Origin: Bacteroidales bacterium
GTDB lineage: Bacteria > Bacteroidota > Bacteroidia > Bacteroidales > UBA10428
Direction: 5' to 3'
NCBI GenBank assembly: GCA_035299085.1
Contig: DATGXG010000013.1
Location: 124,001 to 188,000 of the forward strand
DNA: 64,000 nucleotides
In this document: piece after piece, positions 34,593 through 44,619 of the stretch
How the letters are laid out: every line of letters starts with the position of its first letter
Numbering within the stretch: the stretch's first letter is position 1
Position numbers and translations under genes: made by a program
Notes under the pieces: generated by a model
What the model was told of the DNA's origin: nothing
The model's database searches: none
What the model saw: only the letters and a program-made list of their open reading frames with translations

Positions 34593-37500
34593 ATGGATAA
34601 ACCATCTGTTATTGAATTACTCAAGGATAGAATATTGCTCCTTGACGGTGCCATGGGCGTGCTTGTTCAGGGCTATCACCTGAAAGAGGAAGATTTCCGC
34701 GGTGAGCGCTTTAAGGATTACCGGTATGATGTTAAAGGGAACATCGATCTGTTATCGATTACCAAACCTGACCTGATTCAGGGTATACATGAACAATATC
34801 TTGAGGCCGGAGCTGATATTATTGAAACCAATACATTCAGTTCCACCTCGGTTTCACAGGCTGACTATCACCTGGAGGAACTTGTATATGAACTAAATTT
34901 TGAATCGGCCAGGATTGCAGTAGCTGCTGCAAATAAATACACGCGGCAGAATCCGGGGAAACCCAGATATGTTGCCGGTTCGCTCGGACCTACAAATAAA
35001 ACAGCATCCATGTCGCCTGATGTGAATGATCCCGGATACAGGGCTGTATCTTTTGATGATCTTGTTGGTGCCTATGCAGAGCAGATCAGGGGATTATCAG
35101 ATGGCGGTGCAGATTTGCTACTGATCGAAACAATTTTTGATACACTGAATGCTAAGGCCGCCCTTTTTGCCTGTGAAAACTTTTTTAAGGCTACAGGGAA
35201 AAGACTTCCTGTAATGATATCAGGAACAATAACGGATGCAAGCGGAAGAACCTTATCAGGACAGACCATCAGGGCTTTCCTTACATCTATGTCACATGTC
35301 AGGCCTTTGAGTATAGGAATAAACTGTGCACTGGGAGCAAAAGAGATGATGCCCTATGTTGCAGAACTGGCGAAATATGCACCTTTTTTTGTAAGTGCGC
35401 ATCCCAATGCCGGGTTGCCGAATCAGTTCGGAACCTATGATGATACGCCGGAGATTATGACCCATCAGCTCCGTCAATACCTCGACGGGGGTTATATAAA
35501 TATTATCGGCGGTTGTTGCGGAACAACTCCAGAGCATATCAAAGCGTTTTCAAAACTTGCAGCCGGATATAAGCCGCGTCAAGTGCCCGAAAACACCCAT
35601 GTAACAAGCCTGAGTGGACTGGAACCTCTTTTTATCACACGTGAAAGTAATTTTGTAAATATAGGAGAAAGAACCAATGTGGCCGGGTCGATCAAATTTG
35701 CAAAGATGATCCGTGAGGAGCAATTTGAAGAGGCCCTCTCAGTTGCCCGTGAACAGGTTGAAGGAGGCGCACAGGTTCTTGATATCTGCATGGATGACGC
35801 CATGCTTGACGGAGAAAAATGTATGGTAAGATATCTCCATTTGCTGATGTCTGAACCGGAAATTGCGAAACTTCCCGTGATGATTGACTCCTCGAAATGG
35901 AAGATCATTGAAGCCGGTTTAAAATGTGTCCAGGGCAAATCGATTGTGAATTCGATAAGCCTTAAAGAAGGCGAAGAAGCTTTTGTTGAACAGGCATCCA
36001 AAGTAAAACAATATGGTGCTGCAGTTGTCGTAATGGCCTTTGACGAGAAAGGCCAGGCGGATACATTCGAGAGGCGCATTGAAGTTTGCAGCCGGGCCTA
36101 TCGCATTCTTACCGAAAAAGTGGGATTCGACGCTGAAAATATCATTTTTGACCCCAACGTACTAGCTATCGGAACCGGGATTGAAGAGCACAATAATTAT
36201 GCTGTCGACTTTATTAAAACGGTAGAATGGATTAAAAAGAACCTGCCGTATGCCAAAGTCAGCGGTGGAATCAGCAACCTTTCCTTCGCATTCCGCGGCA
36301 ACAACGCCATTCGTGAGGCCATTCATTCCGTTTTTCTTTACTATGCTATAAAAGCCGGCCTCGATATGGGTATTGTCAACCCGGGTATGCTTGCCGTTTA
36401 CGATGATCTTCCGGCTGACATGCTTGAGATGGTTGAGGATGTGGTTCTGAATCGCCGTCCCGATGCAACAGAAAGACTGATTGCTTTTGCAGAAACGTTG
36501 AAAAAGCAGGATAAAAAAGAAGAAAAAGCTGATGAATGGAGATCTGCACCTGTTGAAGAAAGAATCAATCATGCTCTTGTGCGTGGTATTATTGACTTTA
36601 TCGAACAGGATGTACTTGAAGCCAGGCAAAATTACCCGAAAACCCTGCAGGTAATTGAAGGACCTCTTATGGATGGCATGTCCAAAGTCGGCGATCTCTT
36701 CGGCGCCGGAAAGATGTTCCTTCCACAGGTTGTCAAAAGCGCCAGGGTCATGAAAAAAGCGGTTGCCGTTTTGCAACCGTTCATTGAGCAGGAAAAAGAT
36801 CCAAATGCCCTGTCATCTCATCGAAATGCCGGTAAAATCGTACTTGCCACCGTTAAGGGCGATGTTCATGATATAGGTAAAAACATAGTGGGTGTAGTAT
36901 TAAGCTGCAACAACTACGATGTGGTTGACCTGGGTGTAATGGTTCCCACTGAAAAAATTGTGGAAGCCGCTCAGGCCGAAGATGTGGATATTGTTGGTTT
37001 AAGCGGACTCATAACACCTTCGCTTGAGATCATGAGCGAGATCGCGAAGCAATTTGAAAAGAACGGGTTGAAAAAGCCGCTGCTGATTGGTGGTGCTACT
37101 ACTTCGAAAATACATACCGCTGTAAAGATCACTCCCAATTACAGTTCACCTGTCATTCATGTCAAAGATGCATCCAAGAGTGTGGGTGTGGTGAGTAATC
37201 TTTTGTCCGACACACTGAGGGATAATTTTGTTGCACAATCTATGAAGGAATACGGCGAACTCCGTGAGAGTTATAAAACAGCGCGTGAAAAGGTAGCATA
37301 TGTTTCGCTTGAGGATGCCCGCAAAAATAAATTCAGGATTGACTGGGATAAAACAGAGATAAAAGTTCCGAATTTCACCGGGTTAAAATATTATATCGAT
37401 TATCCCATTACCGAGATCCGGGAATACATAAGCTGGGTATTTTATTTTGTGATCTGGCAGCTCAGAGGCAAGTTCCCTGACATCCTCGACGACCCCAAGC

Positions 37501-38273
37501 AGGGTGAGGAAGCGCGTAAACTGTTTACCGAAGCCAACAAAATGCTTGACAGGATTGAAAAAGAAAAAAGCCTTTCAGCCAATGGCGTGCTGGGCATATT
37601 CCCGGCCAATTCAATCGGTGATGACATAGAAGTATATAGTGATATTAACCGGAGTAAGGTTTTGAAGGTATTCAAAAACCTGAGAAACCAGGAGCTTAAG
37701 CAGGACGGGCCGAACCTTTGTCTTTCAGATTTCATTGCGCCTAAGGAATCCGGTAAAATCGATTATCTCGGGGCATTTGCTGTAACCGGAGGACTTGGAA
37801 TTGACCGGTTGCTTGAAGAATTCGCAGCCCAACTCGACGATTACCAGGGTATTATGATCAAGGCACTGGCTGACAGGCTTGCAGAAGCGTTTACAGAACT
37901 GCTTCACCTGAAAGTGAGAAAAGAAATATGGGGTTATGCGCCGGATGAAAACCTGTCGCTTGATGACCTGTTGCTTGAAAAATATAAAGGAATACGTCCT
38001 GCCCATGGTTATCCTGCCTGTCCCGAACATTCAGAAAAAGAGACCCTGTTTGAACTTCTTGATCCGGAGAGGAAAACAGGCATTTCATTAAGTGAAAACT
38101 TTATGATGATGCCTGCCGCTTCTGTCAGCGGACTGATTTTTGCCAATCCGTTGTCGAAGTATTTCTTTGTCGGAAATATTTCCCCTGACCAGGTCAGTGA
38201 TTATGCCATGAGAAAAGGGATGACCGTTGACCGGGTTGAATCATTGCTTGCCTCAAACCTTAATTATAAATAG
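34593..38273 (+). CDS. metH: Cobalamin-dependent methionine synthase
   Basis: Transfers the methyl group of 5-methyltetrahydrofolate to homocysteine through cobalamin. The 1226-residue protein contains all modules: homocysteine domain (about 1-325, zinc cysteines in INCALG and [10 protein letters not shown]), pterin domain (about 350-610, [13 protein letters not shown]), B12 cap (about 645-740), B12-binding domain with DVHDIG (757-762, axial His759) and the reactivation domain (about 895-1226, ending [11 protein letters not shown] onward). It needs B12, and no metE is seen. metF follows 11 bp downstream, so the two folate-methyl enzymes form an operon. Confidence 0.96.
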   Translation: MDKPSVIELLKDRILLLDGAMGVLVQGYHLKEEDFRGERFKDYRYDVKGNIDLLSITKPDLIQGIHEQYLEAGADIIETNTFSSTSVSQADYHLEELVYELNFESARIAVAAANKYTRQNPGKPRYVAGSLGPTNKTASMSPDVNDPGYRAVSFDDLVGAYAEQIRGLSDGGADLLLIETIFDTLNAKAALFACENFFKATGKRLPVMISGTITDASGRTLSGQTIRAFLTSMSHVRPLSIGINCALGAKEMMPYVAELAKYAPFFVSAHPNAGLPNQFGTYDDTPEIMTHQLRQYLDGGYINIIGGCCGTTPEHIKAFSKLAAGYKPRQVPENTHVTSLSGLEPLFITRESNFVNIGERTNVAGSIKFAKMIREEQFEEALSVAREQVEGGAQVLDICMDDAMLDGEKCMVRYLHLLMSEPEIAKLPVMIDSSKWKIIEAGLKCVQGKSIVNSISLKEGEEAFVEQASKVKQYGAAVVVMAFDEKGQADTFERRIEVCSRAYRILTEKVGFDAENIIFDPNVLAIGTGIEEHNNYAVDFIKTVEWIKKNLPYAKVSGGISNLSFAFRGNNAIREAIHSVFLYYAIKAGLDMGIVNPGMLAVYDDLPADMLEMVEDVVLNRRPDATERLIAFAETLKKQDKKEEKADEWRSAPVEERINHALVRGIIDFIEQDVLEARQNYPKTLQVIEGPLMDGMSKVGDLFGAGKMFLPQVVKSARVMKKAVAVLQPFIEQEKDPNALSSHRNAGKIVLATVKGDVHDIGKNIVGVVLSCNNYDVVDLGVMVPTEKIVEAAQAEDVDIVGLSGLITPSLEIMSEIAKQFEKNGLKKPLLIGGATTSKIHTAVKITPNYSSPVIHVKDASKSVGVVSNLLSDTLRDNFVAQSMKEYGELRESYKTAREKVAYVSLEDARKNKFRIDWDKTEIKVPNFTGLKYYIDYPITEIREYISWVFYFVIWQLRGKFPDILDDPKQGEEARKLFTEANKMLDRIEKEKSLSANGVLGIFPANSIGDDIEVYSDINRSKVLKVFKNLRNQELKQDGPNLCLSDFIAPKESGKIDYLGAFAVTGGLGIDRLLEEFAAQLDDYQGIMIKALADRLAEAFTELLHLKVRKEIWGYAPDENLSLDDLLLEKYKGIRPAHGYPACPEHSEKETLFELLDPERKTGISLSENFMMMPAASVSGLIFANPLSKYFFVGNISPDQVSDYAMRKGMTVDRVESLLASNLNYK

Positions 38274-38284
38274 CATCCTGTTAC

Positions 38285-39163
38285 ATGAAGATAATTGAAA
38301 TCTTTACCAATTCGCCCAGAACCTTTTCATTTGAATTCTTTCCGCCCAGGGACGAAATCGCTGCGGTGGATTTCGGTATCAATGTAGGGCAACTTTTGTA
38401 TCTGAATCCTTCATTTGTATCGGTGACTTATGGAGCAGGCGGTTCAACACGTGAGCGTACATTTTCGCTTGTGAATTATTTGCAGAATAAAATTGGCCTG
38501 AATACAATGGCTCATTACACCTGTGTGGGTGCATCCAGGGAAAAGGTGGCTACCGACATGGAATATTTGCTTGAAATCGGAATTGAGAATGTAATGCTTC
38601 TCAGAGGCGATCCGCCAAAAGGAAATGTAAATTTCGTTCCAGAACCCAACGGATTCAGCTATGCCAACGAGCTGATTGAGTTTGTCACTCAGAAGAAATA
38701 TGGGTTTTCCGTCGGTGCCGGTGCCAATCCTGAAAAACACCCTGAGGCTGCCACAATGGACAGTTACCTTAAAAACCTGAAAGAGAAATGCGGCGCAGGT
38801 GCCCATTTCCTGGTAACCCAGCTATTTTTCGATAATAATGCCTATTATGAATTCGTAAAAATGGCCCGTGCTGCAGGAATTACATGCAGAATCATACCGG
38901 GGATCATACCGCTTACCAGTTACAAACAAATCAGCCGGTTTGTCAATATGGCTTCTACATCATTCCCTGCTGAGCTTCTTGAGAAAATGGAACGTTTTAA
39001 GGATGACGATGAGAAAGCTTACCAGACGGGCATTGAGCATGCCATCAACCAGTGCGTGGATTTGCTGAACCATGATGCTCCCGGAATTCACTTTTATACA
39101 CTGAATAAATCCCGTGCGGCTGTTGAAGTATTTGAATCCCTGCCTGCAGGACTTCGTCATTAA
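38285..39163 (+). CDS. metF: 5,10-methylenetetrahydrofolate reductase
   Basis: Reduces methylene-THF to 5-methyl-THF, the substrate of MetH. The 292-residue TIM-barrel flavoprotein has the normal bacterial length. FSFEFFPPRD (about 14-23) holds the catalytic Glu, VTYGAGGS is the folate/FAD loop, and LLRGDPP is the FAD-binding region (about 115-121). QLFFDNNAYYEF is another family segment. It begins 11 bp after metH. Confidence 0.94.
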   Translation: MKIIEIFTNSPRTFSFEFFPPRDEIAAVDFGINVGQLLYLNPSFVSVTYGAGGSTRERTFSLVNYLQNKIGLNTMAHYTCVGASREKVATDMEYLLEIGIENVMLLRGDPPKGNVNFVPEPNGFSYANELIEFVTQKKYGFSVGAGANPEKHPEAATMDSYLKNLKEKCGAGAHFLVTQLFFDNNAYYEFVKMARAAGITCRIIPGIIPLTSYKQISRFVNMASTSFPAELLEKMERFKDDDEKAYQTGIEHAINQCVDLLNHDAPGIHFYTLNKSRAAVEVFESLPAGLRH

Positions 39164-39168
39164 ATAAT

Positions 39169-39203
39169 TTTGCATTATCCATCGGTATTTGAACATAAAT
39201 TTG
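39169..39203 (+). promoter_or_regulatory. Possible promoter for the GluP-type gene
   Basis: TTTG (39169-39172) and TAAATTTG (39196-39203), a perfect -7 match with a 23-nt spacer, lie 48 bp before the ATG. It would allow expression separate from metHF. Confidence 0.45.
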
Positions 39204-39251
39204 TAAACTTATACCTGTTTTAACCCATTTGTTTAACCTAATTAATTAACG

Positions 39252-40607
39252 ATGACACAGCAGAAAAATACGCAGGCCGTTGGTATGGCCTTTATGGGGA
39301 TGATCTTCTTCATCTTCGGATTTGTAACGACATTTAACATTACACTGGCTGATAAGTTTAAGGCCGTATTTGATCTCAGTAATTTTGAAGCACAGCTGGT
39401 AAACGGCGCATTTTTCTTTACTTATTTTTTACTTTCGTTCGCAAGTGGCAGTATAATCAAGAAGATTGGTTATAAAACCGGTGTGATACTCGGACTGGTG
39501 CTAGTTGCAGCAGGAAGTTTTCTTTTCTTCCCGGCCGCCAAGGTACCGTCTTTCCCGTTTTTCCTTTTTGCCATTTTCATTATGGCCAGCGGTGTTGTAT
39601 TCCTGCAGGTTGCTGCTAACCCCTATGTTACAGCTCTCGGACCTTCAGAAACAGCATCAGGTCGGTTAAATCTTACACAGGCTCTCAATTCAATCGCTAC
39701 TACGATTGCCCCTATTATTGCCAGCGTTTTTGTTTTCAAAACCGTTGCTGAAAGCGCTCTGGATTCCGCTCTGACACCTGCACAGCAGGCTGCACAGTCG
39801 GTTCCCCTGCCCTTCCTGATTATTGGTATCCTTGTACTGATCATTGCAGTGGTTATCTTTGCACTGAAACTCCCTGTAATTCCTACTGCAGGTGAGCAGC
39901 GTAAAAGCGTATGGAAATATCCCCACGTTATTATGGGTGCATTGGGTATTTTCTTTTATGTAGGTGCTGAAGTTGGTAGTGCAGCTCTTATTCAGCGCTA
40001 TGTGCAGGAAGCAGATCCCACCCTGGATATTGCCAATGCCGCAAAAATGATTGCCCTTTACTGGGGTGGCGCTATGGTAGGCCGTTTCTATGGTTCATTC
40101 ATGCTTTCAAATGTTGAAAAAAGTAAAAAATACCTGTATACCGTATTTGTACTGATTCTTGCCTTTGTTGTAGGATGGTATGTACGCAGAGAAGTAACTG
40201 ACGGACTGATCTTTGCTGGTATAGCTCTTGTAAATTACCTTGCCATGCAGCTTGGAAGCGGTAAAGCCAATAAGACACTTGCCGTTTTTGCCGGTATTGC
40301 AGCCATTCTTGCTGTTGCCACTATGCTTGTGCCTGCCAATATGATTCTCTGGGTAGGTTGTTCAATCGGCTTCTTCAATTCAGTGATGTTCCCGAATATC
40401 TTTGCTCTGGGTGTAGACGGTCTTGACAAAGGTGAACTCAGCATGGCTTCAGGGATCATCAATACACTGATTGTCGGCGGTGCCATTATACCCGTGTTAA
40501 TGGGTGCAGTTGCTGATAACTATGGTGTGAAATTCGCATTTGTTCTCCCGATCATCTGCTACGCATACATAGCGTTCTTTGCATTGGTTGGAAGCAAGCA
40601 TAAATAA
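39252..40607 (+). CDS. Glucose/galactose MFS transporter, GluP/FucP family
   Basis: A 451-residue sugar:proton symporter with 12 helices. FIFGFVTTFNITL (about 19-31), FLLSFASGSIIKKIGYK with the helix 2-3 signature, and FLQVAANPYVTALGPSETASGRLNL (about 116-140) are hallmarks of the FHS group. The second half shows GGAMVGRFYGS and the cytoplasmic end GVDGLDKGELS. Substrate is likely glucose or galactose; galT 13 kb away would use the latter. It ends before a bidirectional terminator. Confidence 0.87.
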   Translation: MTQQKNTQAVGMAFMGMIFFIFGFVTTFNITLADKFKAVFDLSNFEAQLVNGAFFFTYFLLSFASGSIIKKIGYKTGVILGLVLVAAGSFLFFPAAKVPSFPFFLFAIFIMASGVVFLQVAANPYVTALGPSETASGRLNLTQALNSIATTIAPIIASVFVFKTVAESALDSALTPAQQAAQSVPLPFLIIGILVLIIAVVIFALKLPVIPTAGEQRKSVWKYPHVIMGALGIFFYVGAEVGSAALIQRYVQEADPTLDIANAAKMIALYWGGAMVGRFYGSFMLSNVEKSKKYLYTVFVLILAFVVGWYVRREVTDGLIFAGIALVNYLAMQLGSGKANKTLAVFAGIAAILAVATMLVPANMILWVGCSIGFFNSVMFPNIFALGVDGLDKGELSMASGIINTLIVGGAIIPVLMGAVADNYGVKFAFVLPIICYAYIAFFALVGSKHK

Positions 40608-40620
40608 TACGATAATGTAC

Positions 40621-40683
40621 AGACGCAAAATTGTGCGTCTCTGCCTATTAAAAAAGAGCCCGGTCTTAAAAGCCGGGCTCTTT
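40621..40683. terminator. Two hairpins, bidirectional terminator
   Basis: A first hairpin pairs agacgca (40621-40627) with tgcgtct (40634-40640). A second pairs aaagagcccgg (40653-40663) with ccgggctcttt (40673-40683) around a 9-nt loop. A-rich DNA on the left (40650-40655) and T's on the right let the second work for both the GluP gene and the convergent outer-membrane gene. Confidence 0.85.
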
Positions 40684-40706
40684 AGATTTAAATAAATTTC
40701 TGAATA

Positions 40707-41321
40707 TTATAACACTACGGTGATACCAACCTGAAATTGAACTCCTGCATTGATATCTTTACGGTTATTGTCATTGTCTTCCTTGGCTTTTGTGCTCATC
40801 GATGTATAGCCAATACCGAGTTCCAGAGCCACATTATCATTCATAAACATTGCTGCGCCGATACCTCCTCCAAAGCCGAAAATTCCGGTTTTGTCGGTAG
40901 TGGTTGTTTCGCCGTTTTTGTCTTTGTCAACCTGGCTTCCAAAACCAATGGATGCTGTAGCAAAAGGTTTAACCTTACCTGTTCCATAATAGTATTTAAC
41001 AAAAGGAGCAGCTACAATCATTGTTGAGGATGACTTATAATCTGAATCATCCTGTTTAAAGGAGGAAAGACCCATATTTAGCTGAAGTCCCACAGCCAGT
41101 CCATCGATTACAAAATAACCTGCGTCAGGAGCAAGTGAAAATGAGGTACTTTTACCCCATGTGCCATCTGCATCATCTGATTTATATTTTTCAGTCATTG
41201 CACTGAAAGAAAGAGAGCTGGATCCACCGACAAGGATTTTACCGGCCTCGGTCTGTGCATTCAACGATAAAACAAAAAAGCTTAATACTAATACAATCAG
41301 GGCGTTTTTAAGATTTTTCAT
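40707..41321 (-). CDS. Outer-membrane beta-barrel protein (OmpX/OmpA-barrel type)
   Basis: A 204-residue exported protein. Signal peptide about 1-22 (LNAQ end), then alternating hydrophobic beta-strands typical of a small 8-stranded barrel: GYFVIDGLAVGLQLNMGLSS, MIVAAPFVKYYYG, FGFGGGIGAAMFMNDNVALEL and a terminal VQFQVGITVVL. Extracellular loops are rich in Asp, Lys and Asn (SFKQDDSDYKSS, KEDNDNNRKD). A structural or adhesion role is likely. I cannot name a specific function. Confidence 0.82.
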   Translation of the reverse strand: MKNLKNALIVLVLSFFVLSLNAQTEAGKILVGGSSSLSFSAMTEKYKSDDADGTWGKSTSFSLAPDAGYFVIDGLAVGLQLNMGLSSFKQDDSDYKSSSTMIVAAPFVKYYYGTGKVKPFATASIGFGSQVDKDKNGETTTTDKTGIFGFGGGIGAAMFMNDNVALELGIGYTSMSTKAKEDNDNNRKDINAGVQFQVGITVVL

Positions 41322-41470
41322 AATTTTGTTTAATTTGATATGGCCTACTCTAAGGTTTTCGGCATCCCCAAGGGCTGAGTTAAATTTCGGTTTTTTACGG
41401 AAACTGATGAAAAAAAGTTATAACGAACTGTTCATATCGTATGTGTCGGATGAAAAACATGTGGTTTAAG

Positions 41471-41604
41471 ATGGTTCCAATTTGTTTCAGAGTTGTTCCA
41501 AATGGTTCCATATTGTTCCAAATTGTTCGAATACTGAAACAATCTTGGAACTACTTTGAAACCACTTTGAAACAATCCTGGAACTACTTTGAAACAAGCT
41601 GAAA
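41471..41604. repeat. GTTCCA/GTTTCA tandem and inverted repeat
   Basis: The left part (41471-41530) repeats gttcca/gtttca words, the right part (41535-41604) the complement, tgaaac/tggaac. Two 28-bp copies at 41535-41562 and 41568-41595 differ at one base, with period 33. The whole could fold back on itself. It fills the gap upstream of the outer-membrane gene and ends at the folE stop codon. Confidence 0.7.
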
Positions 41605-42246
41605 TCAATGCAGATTGATGCCGATCATATGCACGAATTCCTCACGGGTCCTGTTATCTTTGAGGAAACATCCTGTGAATGCCGATGTGGTAGTTATTGA
41701 ATTCTGTTTTTGTACTCCACGCATAACCATGCAGAGATGTTTAGCCTCAATCACAACTGCAACGCCAAGCGGATTCAGTGTATCCTGAATGCAATCCCTT
41801 ATCTGCATGGTGAGGCGTTCCTGTACCTGGAGCCTTCGGGCGAAGGCATCTACAACCCGGGCTATTTTGCTTAAACCGGTGATGTATTCATTGGGAATAT
41901 AAGCTACATGTGCTTTGCCGAAAAAAGGAACAAGATGATGCTCGCATAAGGAATATAATTCAATGTCCTTTACAATTACCATTTCCTTGTAATCCTCATG
42001 AAATTTTGAAGCAGCCAGAATTTCATCAGGTTTTATATAATATCCGTGGGTGAAATACTGCATAGCCTTTGCCACCCGTTCCGGAGTGTCTAAAAGGCCT
42101 TCCCGGCAAGGATCTTCACCCAGGTTCAATAATACTTTACGGTATAAACCGGCGAGGGATTTCGTTTTTCTGCCGTTGAATTTTTCAATCTTTTCAAAAC
42201 CGGTTTCTGAAATACCTTCTACAATTATCTTCTTTTCATCATCCAT
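41605..42246 (-). CDS. folE: GTP cyclohydrolase I
   Basis: Converts GTP to 7,8-dihydroneopterin triphosphate, the first step of folate (and pterin) synthesis. The 213-residue protein has a variable N-terminal extension (about 1-40) then the catalytic core. [21 protein letters not shown] is the zinc and catalytic region (Cys and His pair), and the second zinc Cys is in [22 protein letters not shown] is another family motif. Single gene with its own promoter region, divergent from mqnB. Confidence 0.94.
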   Translation of the reverse strand: MDDEKKIIVEGISETGFEKIEKFNGRKTKSLAGLYRKVLLNLGEDPCREGLLDTPERVAKAMQYFTHGYYIKPDEILAASKFHEDYKEMVIVKDIELYSLCEHHLVPFFGKAHVAYIPNEYITGLSKIARVVDAFARRLQVQERLTMQIRDCIQDTLNPLGVAVVIEAKHLCMVMRGVQKQNSITTTSAFTGCFLKDNRTREEFVHMIGINLH

Positions 42247-42379
42247 GGTGTAAGTATTAAAAAGTAACCGATACCAGATTTAACAGCCAAATAAAATTTA
42301 AAAAGTCTTATCTTTATTGGCTGGTGTCTAGACAAAATTAGAAACTTTTTGTTAAGCTTCCTGATAAATTGAACTGACG

Positions 42380-43072
42380 ATGAAAATACTTCTTGTAGCA
42401 TCCTCCAACAGTGAAGTTAAGCTCTTAAGGGATAAGCTCAATTTCGTATCCAGGATTTCAAACAATCTGATGAATTACAAGCTCGGCAATCTTGATATAG
42501 ACGTACTTGTTACCGGTCATGGAAGTGTTTTTATGGCCTATCACCTTACAAAAACGCTGAATACCTATAGTTATGACCTGGCCATCAACATGGGCATTGC
42601 CGGTAGTTTCGACTATTTTCTCGAACTGGGTTTTGTGGTGAATGTGATCCAGGAGCAATTCGCCGACCTTGGATTCGAGGAAAAGGATTCCTTTTTCACC
42701 CTTGGCGAAAAAGAGCTTCTGAATGAAGATTCATTCCCTTTTACAGGTGAATTGCTGCGGAGTCTTGGTAATTTCGAAATAGATGTTGTGGATTCACTGA
42801 TTCCTGTTAAAGGAATCACTGTTAATACTCTCCATGGCCGCCAGGAGAGCATACAGAAGGTCAAATCGAGATTTAAATGTGAAATTGAAACCATGTCGGG
42901 TGCCGCATTTTTTTATACCTGCCTGATGGAAAAGATACCTTTTCTGCAGATCCGTTCCATTTCCTATTTTATTGAAATCAGGAAAGTGGATAACTGGCAT
43001 CACCCGCTGGCGCTCGGAAACTTAACAACCACTGTGCTTGAGATCCTTGAAGAACTCAGGCTGGATAAATGA
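42380..43072 (+). CDS. mqnB: Futalosine hydrolase
   Basis: Nucleoside-phosphorylase-fold hydrolase (230 residues) that removes adenine or hypoxanthine from futalosine in the alternative menaquinone pathway. VTGHG (about 45-49), NMGIAGSF (about 74-81) and the catalytic Glu in ETMSGAAFFY (about 171-180) are as in the family. The C-terminal RSISYFIEIRK replaces the more common RNY-x-E-x-R pattern. Other mqn genes are not in the window. A 15-bp gap to hldD suggests joint transcription. Confidence 0.8.
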   Translation: MKILLVASSNSEVKLLRDKLNFVSRISNNLMNYKLGNLDIDVLVTGHGSVFMAYHLTKTLNTYSYDLAINMGIAGSFDYFLELGFVVNVIQEQFADLGFEEKDSFFTLGEKELLNEDSFPFTGELLRSLGNFEIDVVDSLIPVKGITVNTLHGRQESIQKVKSRFKCEIETMSGAAFFYTCLMEKIPFLQIRSISYFIEIRKVDNWHHPLALGNLTTTVLEILEELRLDK

Positions 43073-43087
43073 TTTAATTCTTTCAAA

Positions 43088-44059
43088 ATGATTGTAATCA
43101 CCGGGGCAGCCGGATTCATTGGCAGCAATATGGTTGCATATATGAACCGGCTCGGAAATACAGATATTGTCATTGTCGATGACTTCTCAAATGAGGCCAA
43201 GTCAGCTAATTTCTGCAACCTTACATTCACTGAAAAGATCCATCGCGATGATTTTTTCACCTGGCTGAATGTCCATAGAGACAACGTTGAATTTATCTTT
43301 CACCTGGGAGCAAGAACCAATACGGCCGAATTTGATGTTTCTGTTTTCGAAAAGCTTAATCTTGGCTATTCAAAACAAATATGGAATACCTGTTCATTTT
43401 ATAAAATTCCCCTGATCTATGCATCTTCAGCGGCCACCTATGGGGACGGATCACTCGGATACAACGACGATCATGATATCATTTACAGGCTAAATCCTTT
43501 GAACCCTTACGGTGAATCAAAGAATGATTTCGATAAATGGGCGCTTGAGCAGAAAAGCATACCTCCTTTCTGGGCAGGATTGAAGTTTTTCAATGTATAT
43601 GGTCCGAATGAATACCATAAAGGAAGGATGGCTTCGGTGATCTTTCATGCTTACAACCAGATAAGAGAAACGGGCAAAATGAGGTTATTCAGGTCACACC
43701 GTGAAGGGATACCGGATGGCGGACAAAGCCGGGATTTCGTGTATGTAAAAGATGTGGTATCAGTAATTCACTGGTTATTTATAAATCAGCCGTCATCAGG
43801 CCTGTATAACCTGGGTACGGGTAAAGCCAGGTCATTCCTTGATCTTACGAAATCAACCTTCCGTGCAATGGGCATAAAACCGGATATTGAATTCATTGAT
43901 ACGCCGATTGACATCCGTGATAAATACCAGTATTTCACAGAGGCCAATATGCAAAAACTCAGGAAGGCCGGATATGAAGAAACATTTTATTGTCTTGAAG
44001 ACGGCGTCAGTGATTATGTAACAAACTACCTGGTACCCGGGCAGATTATCGAACAGTAA
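43088..44059 (+). CDS. hldD: ADP-glyceromanno-heptose 6-epimerase
   Basis: Short-chain epimerase of 323 residues converting ADP-D-glycero- to ADP-L-glycero-beta-D-manno-heptose for lipopolysaccharide core. The NAD(P) loop is TGAAGFIGSN (about 5-14), the catalytic pair is YGESK, and FFNVYGPNEYHKGRMASV and GIPDGGQSRDFVYVKD are the segments that set HldD apart from other epimerases. It follows mqnB by 15 bp. It implies an outer membrane with heptose-containing core. Confidence 0.93.
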   Translation: MIVITGAAGFIGSNMVAYMNRLGNTDIVIVDDFSNEAKSANFCNLTFTEKIHRDDFFTWLNVHRDNVEFIFHLGARTNTAEFDVSVFEKLNLGYSKQIWNTCSFYKIPLIYASSAATYGDGSLGYNDDHDIIYRLNPLNPYGESKNDFDKWALEQKSIPPFWAGLKFFNVYGPNEYHKGRMASVIFHAYNQIRETGKMRLFRSHREGIPDGGQSRDFVYVKDVVSVIHWLFINQPSSGLYNLGTGKARSFLDLTKSTFRAMGIKPDIEFIDTPIDIRDKYQYFTEANMQKLRKAGYEETFYCLEDGVSDYVTNYLVPGQIIEQ

Positions 44060-44090
44060 ATACTTATTTAAAGAATCCAGATATTCAGTT

Positions 44091-44615
44091 ATGAAGCGAA
44101 CCTCAATATTAACTCTGTTAGCCTTACTCATAACTTTTTCTTGTACATTCTGCCAGGAAGATGACCGCGGCTATATTGTAGAAACAGGCCAGATGGCTCC
44201 CGATTTCACACTGACAACCACTGATGGCAAAGTTTTCAAACTTTCAGAACAACGTGGAAAAATTGTTATGCTGCAATTTACAGCCAGTTGGTGCGGGGTA
44301 TGCAGAAAGGAAATGCCGCATATCGAAAGTGAAATCTGGCAGCCATTAAAAGCTAAGGACTTCGTGCTTGTCGGTCTTGACAGGGATGAAGCTCCTGAGG
44401 TTGTTTCGAAGTTTGCATCCACAATGAAAATTACTTATCCTCTTGCGCCGGATCCGAATGCAGATGTCTTTGGACTTTATGCCCTCAAGGAAGCCGGAGT
44501 CACACGAAATGTAATTATCGACCGTGAAGGTAAGATAGTTTTTCTTACAAGACTCTATGAAGAAAAGGAGTTTAATAACATGAAGGAGGTTATATTTAAA
44601 CTGGTTAACCCATAA
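44091..44615 (+). CDS. Exported TlpA-like thiol-disulfide oxidoreductase
   Basis: A 174-residue periplasmic thioredoxin-fold protein. Signal peptide about 1-21, with a Cys at 18 (TFSC) that might alternatively be a lipobox. APDFTLTTTDGK begins the redoxin domain (about 36-47), and ASWCGVCRKEMP (about 63-74) carries the CGVC active site. GVTRNVIIDREGKIV contains the expected cis-loop region with Thr in place of Pro. It probably reduces disulfides or takes part in cytochrome maturation. The gap to hldD is 31 bp, and it converges with pntB with four bases between stops. Confidence 0.85.
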   Translation: MKRTSILTLLALLITFSCTFCQEDDRGYIVETGQMAPDFTLTTTDGKVFKLSEQRGKIVMLQFTASWCGVCRKEMPHIESEIWQPLKAKDFVLVGLDRDEAPEVVSKFASTMKITYPLAPDPNADVFGLYALKEAGVTRNVIIDREGKIVFLTRLYEEKEFNNMKEVIFKLVNP

Positions 44616-44619
44616 CCGG

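Noticed and set aside
35579..36776. Long minus-strand open frames (166 and 204 residues) opposite metH
   Set aside because: They lie fully inside the well-supported metH gene, have no recognisable protein features and are shadow frames.
41471..41604. CRISPR array
   Set aside because: There are only two near-identical copies with 5-nt spacing and no spacer-like unique sequence or cas genes.
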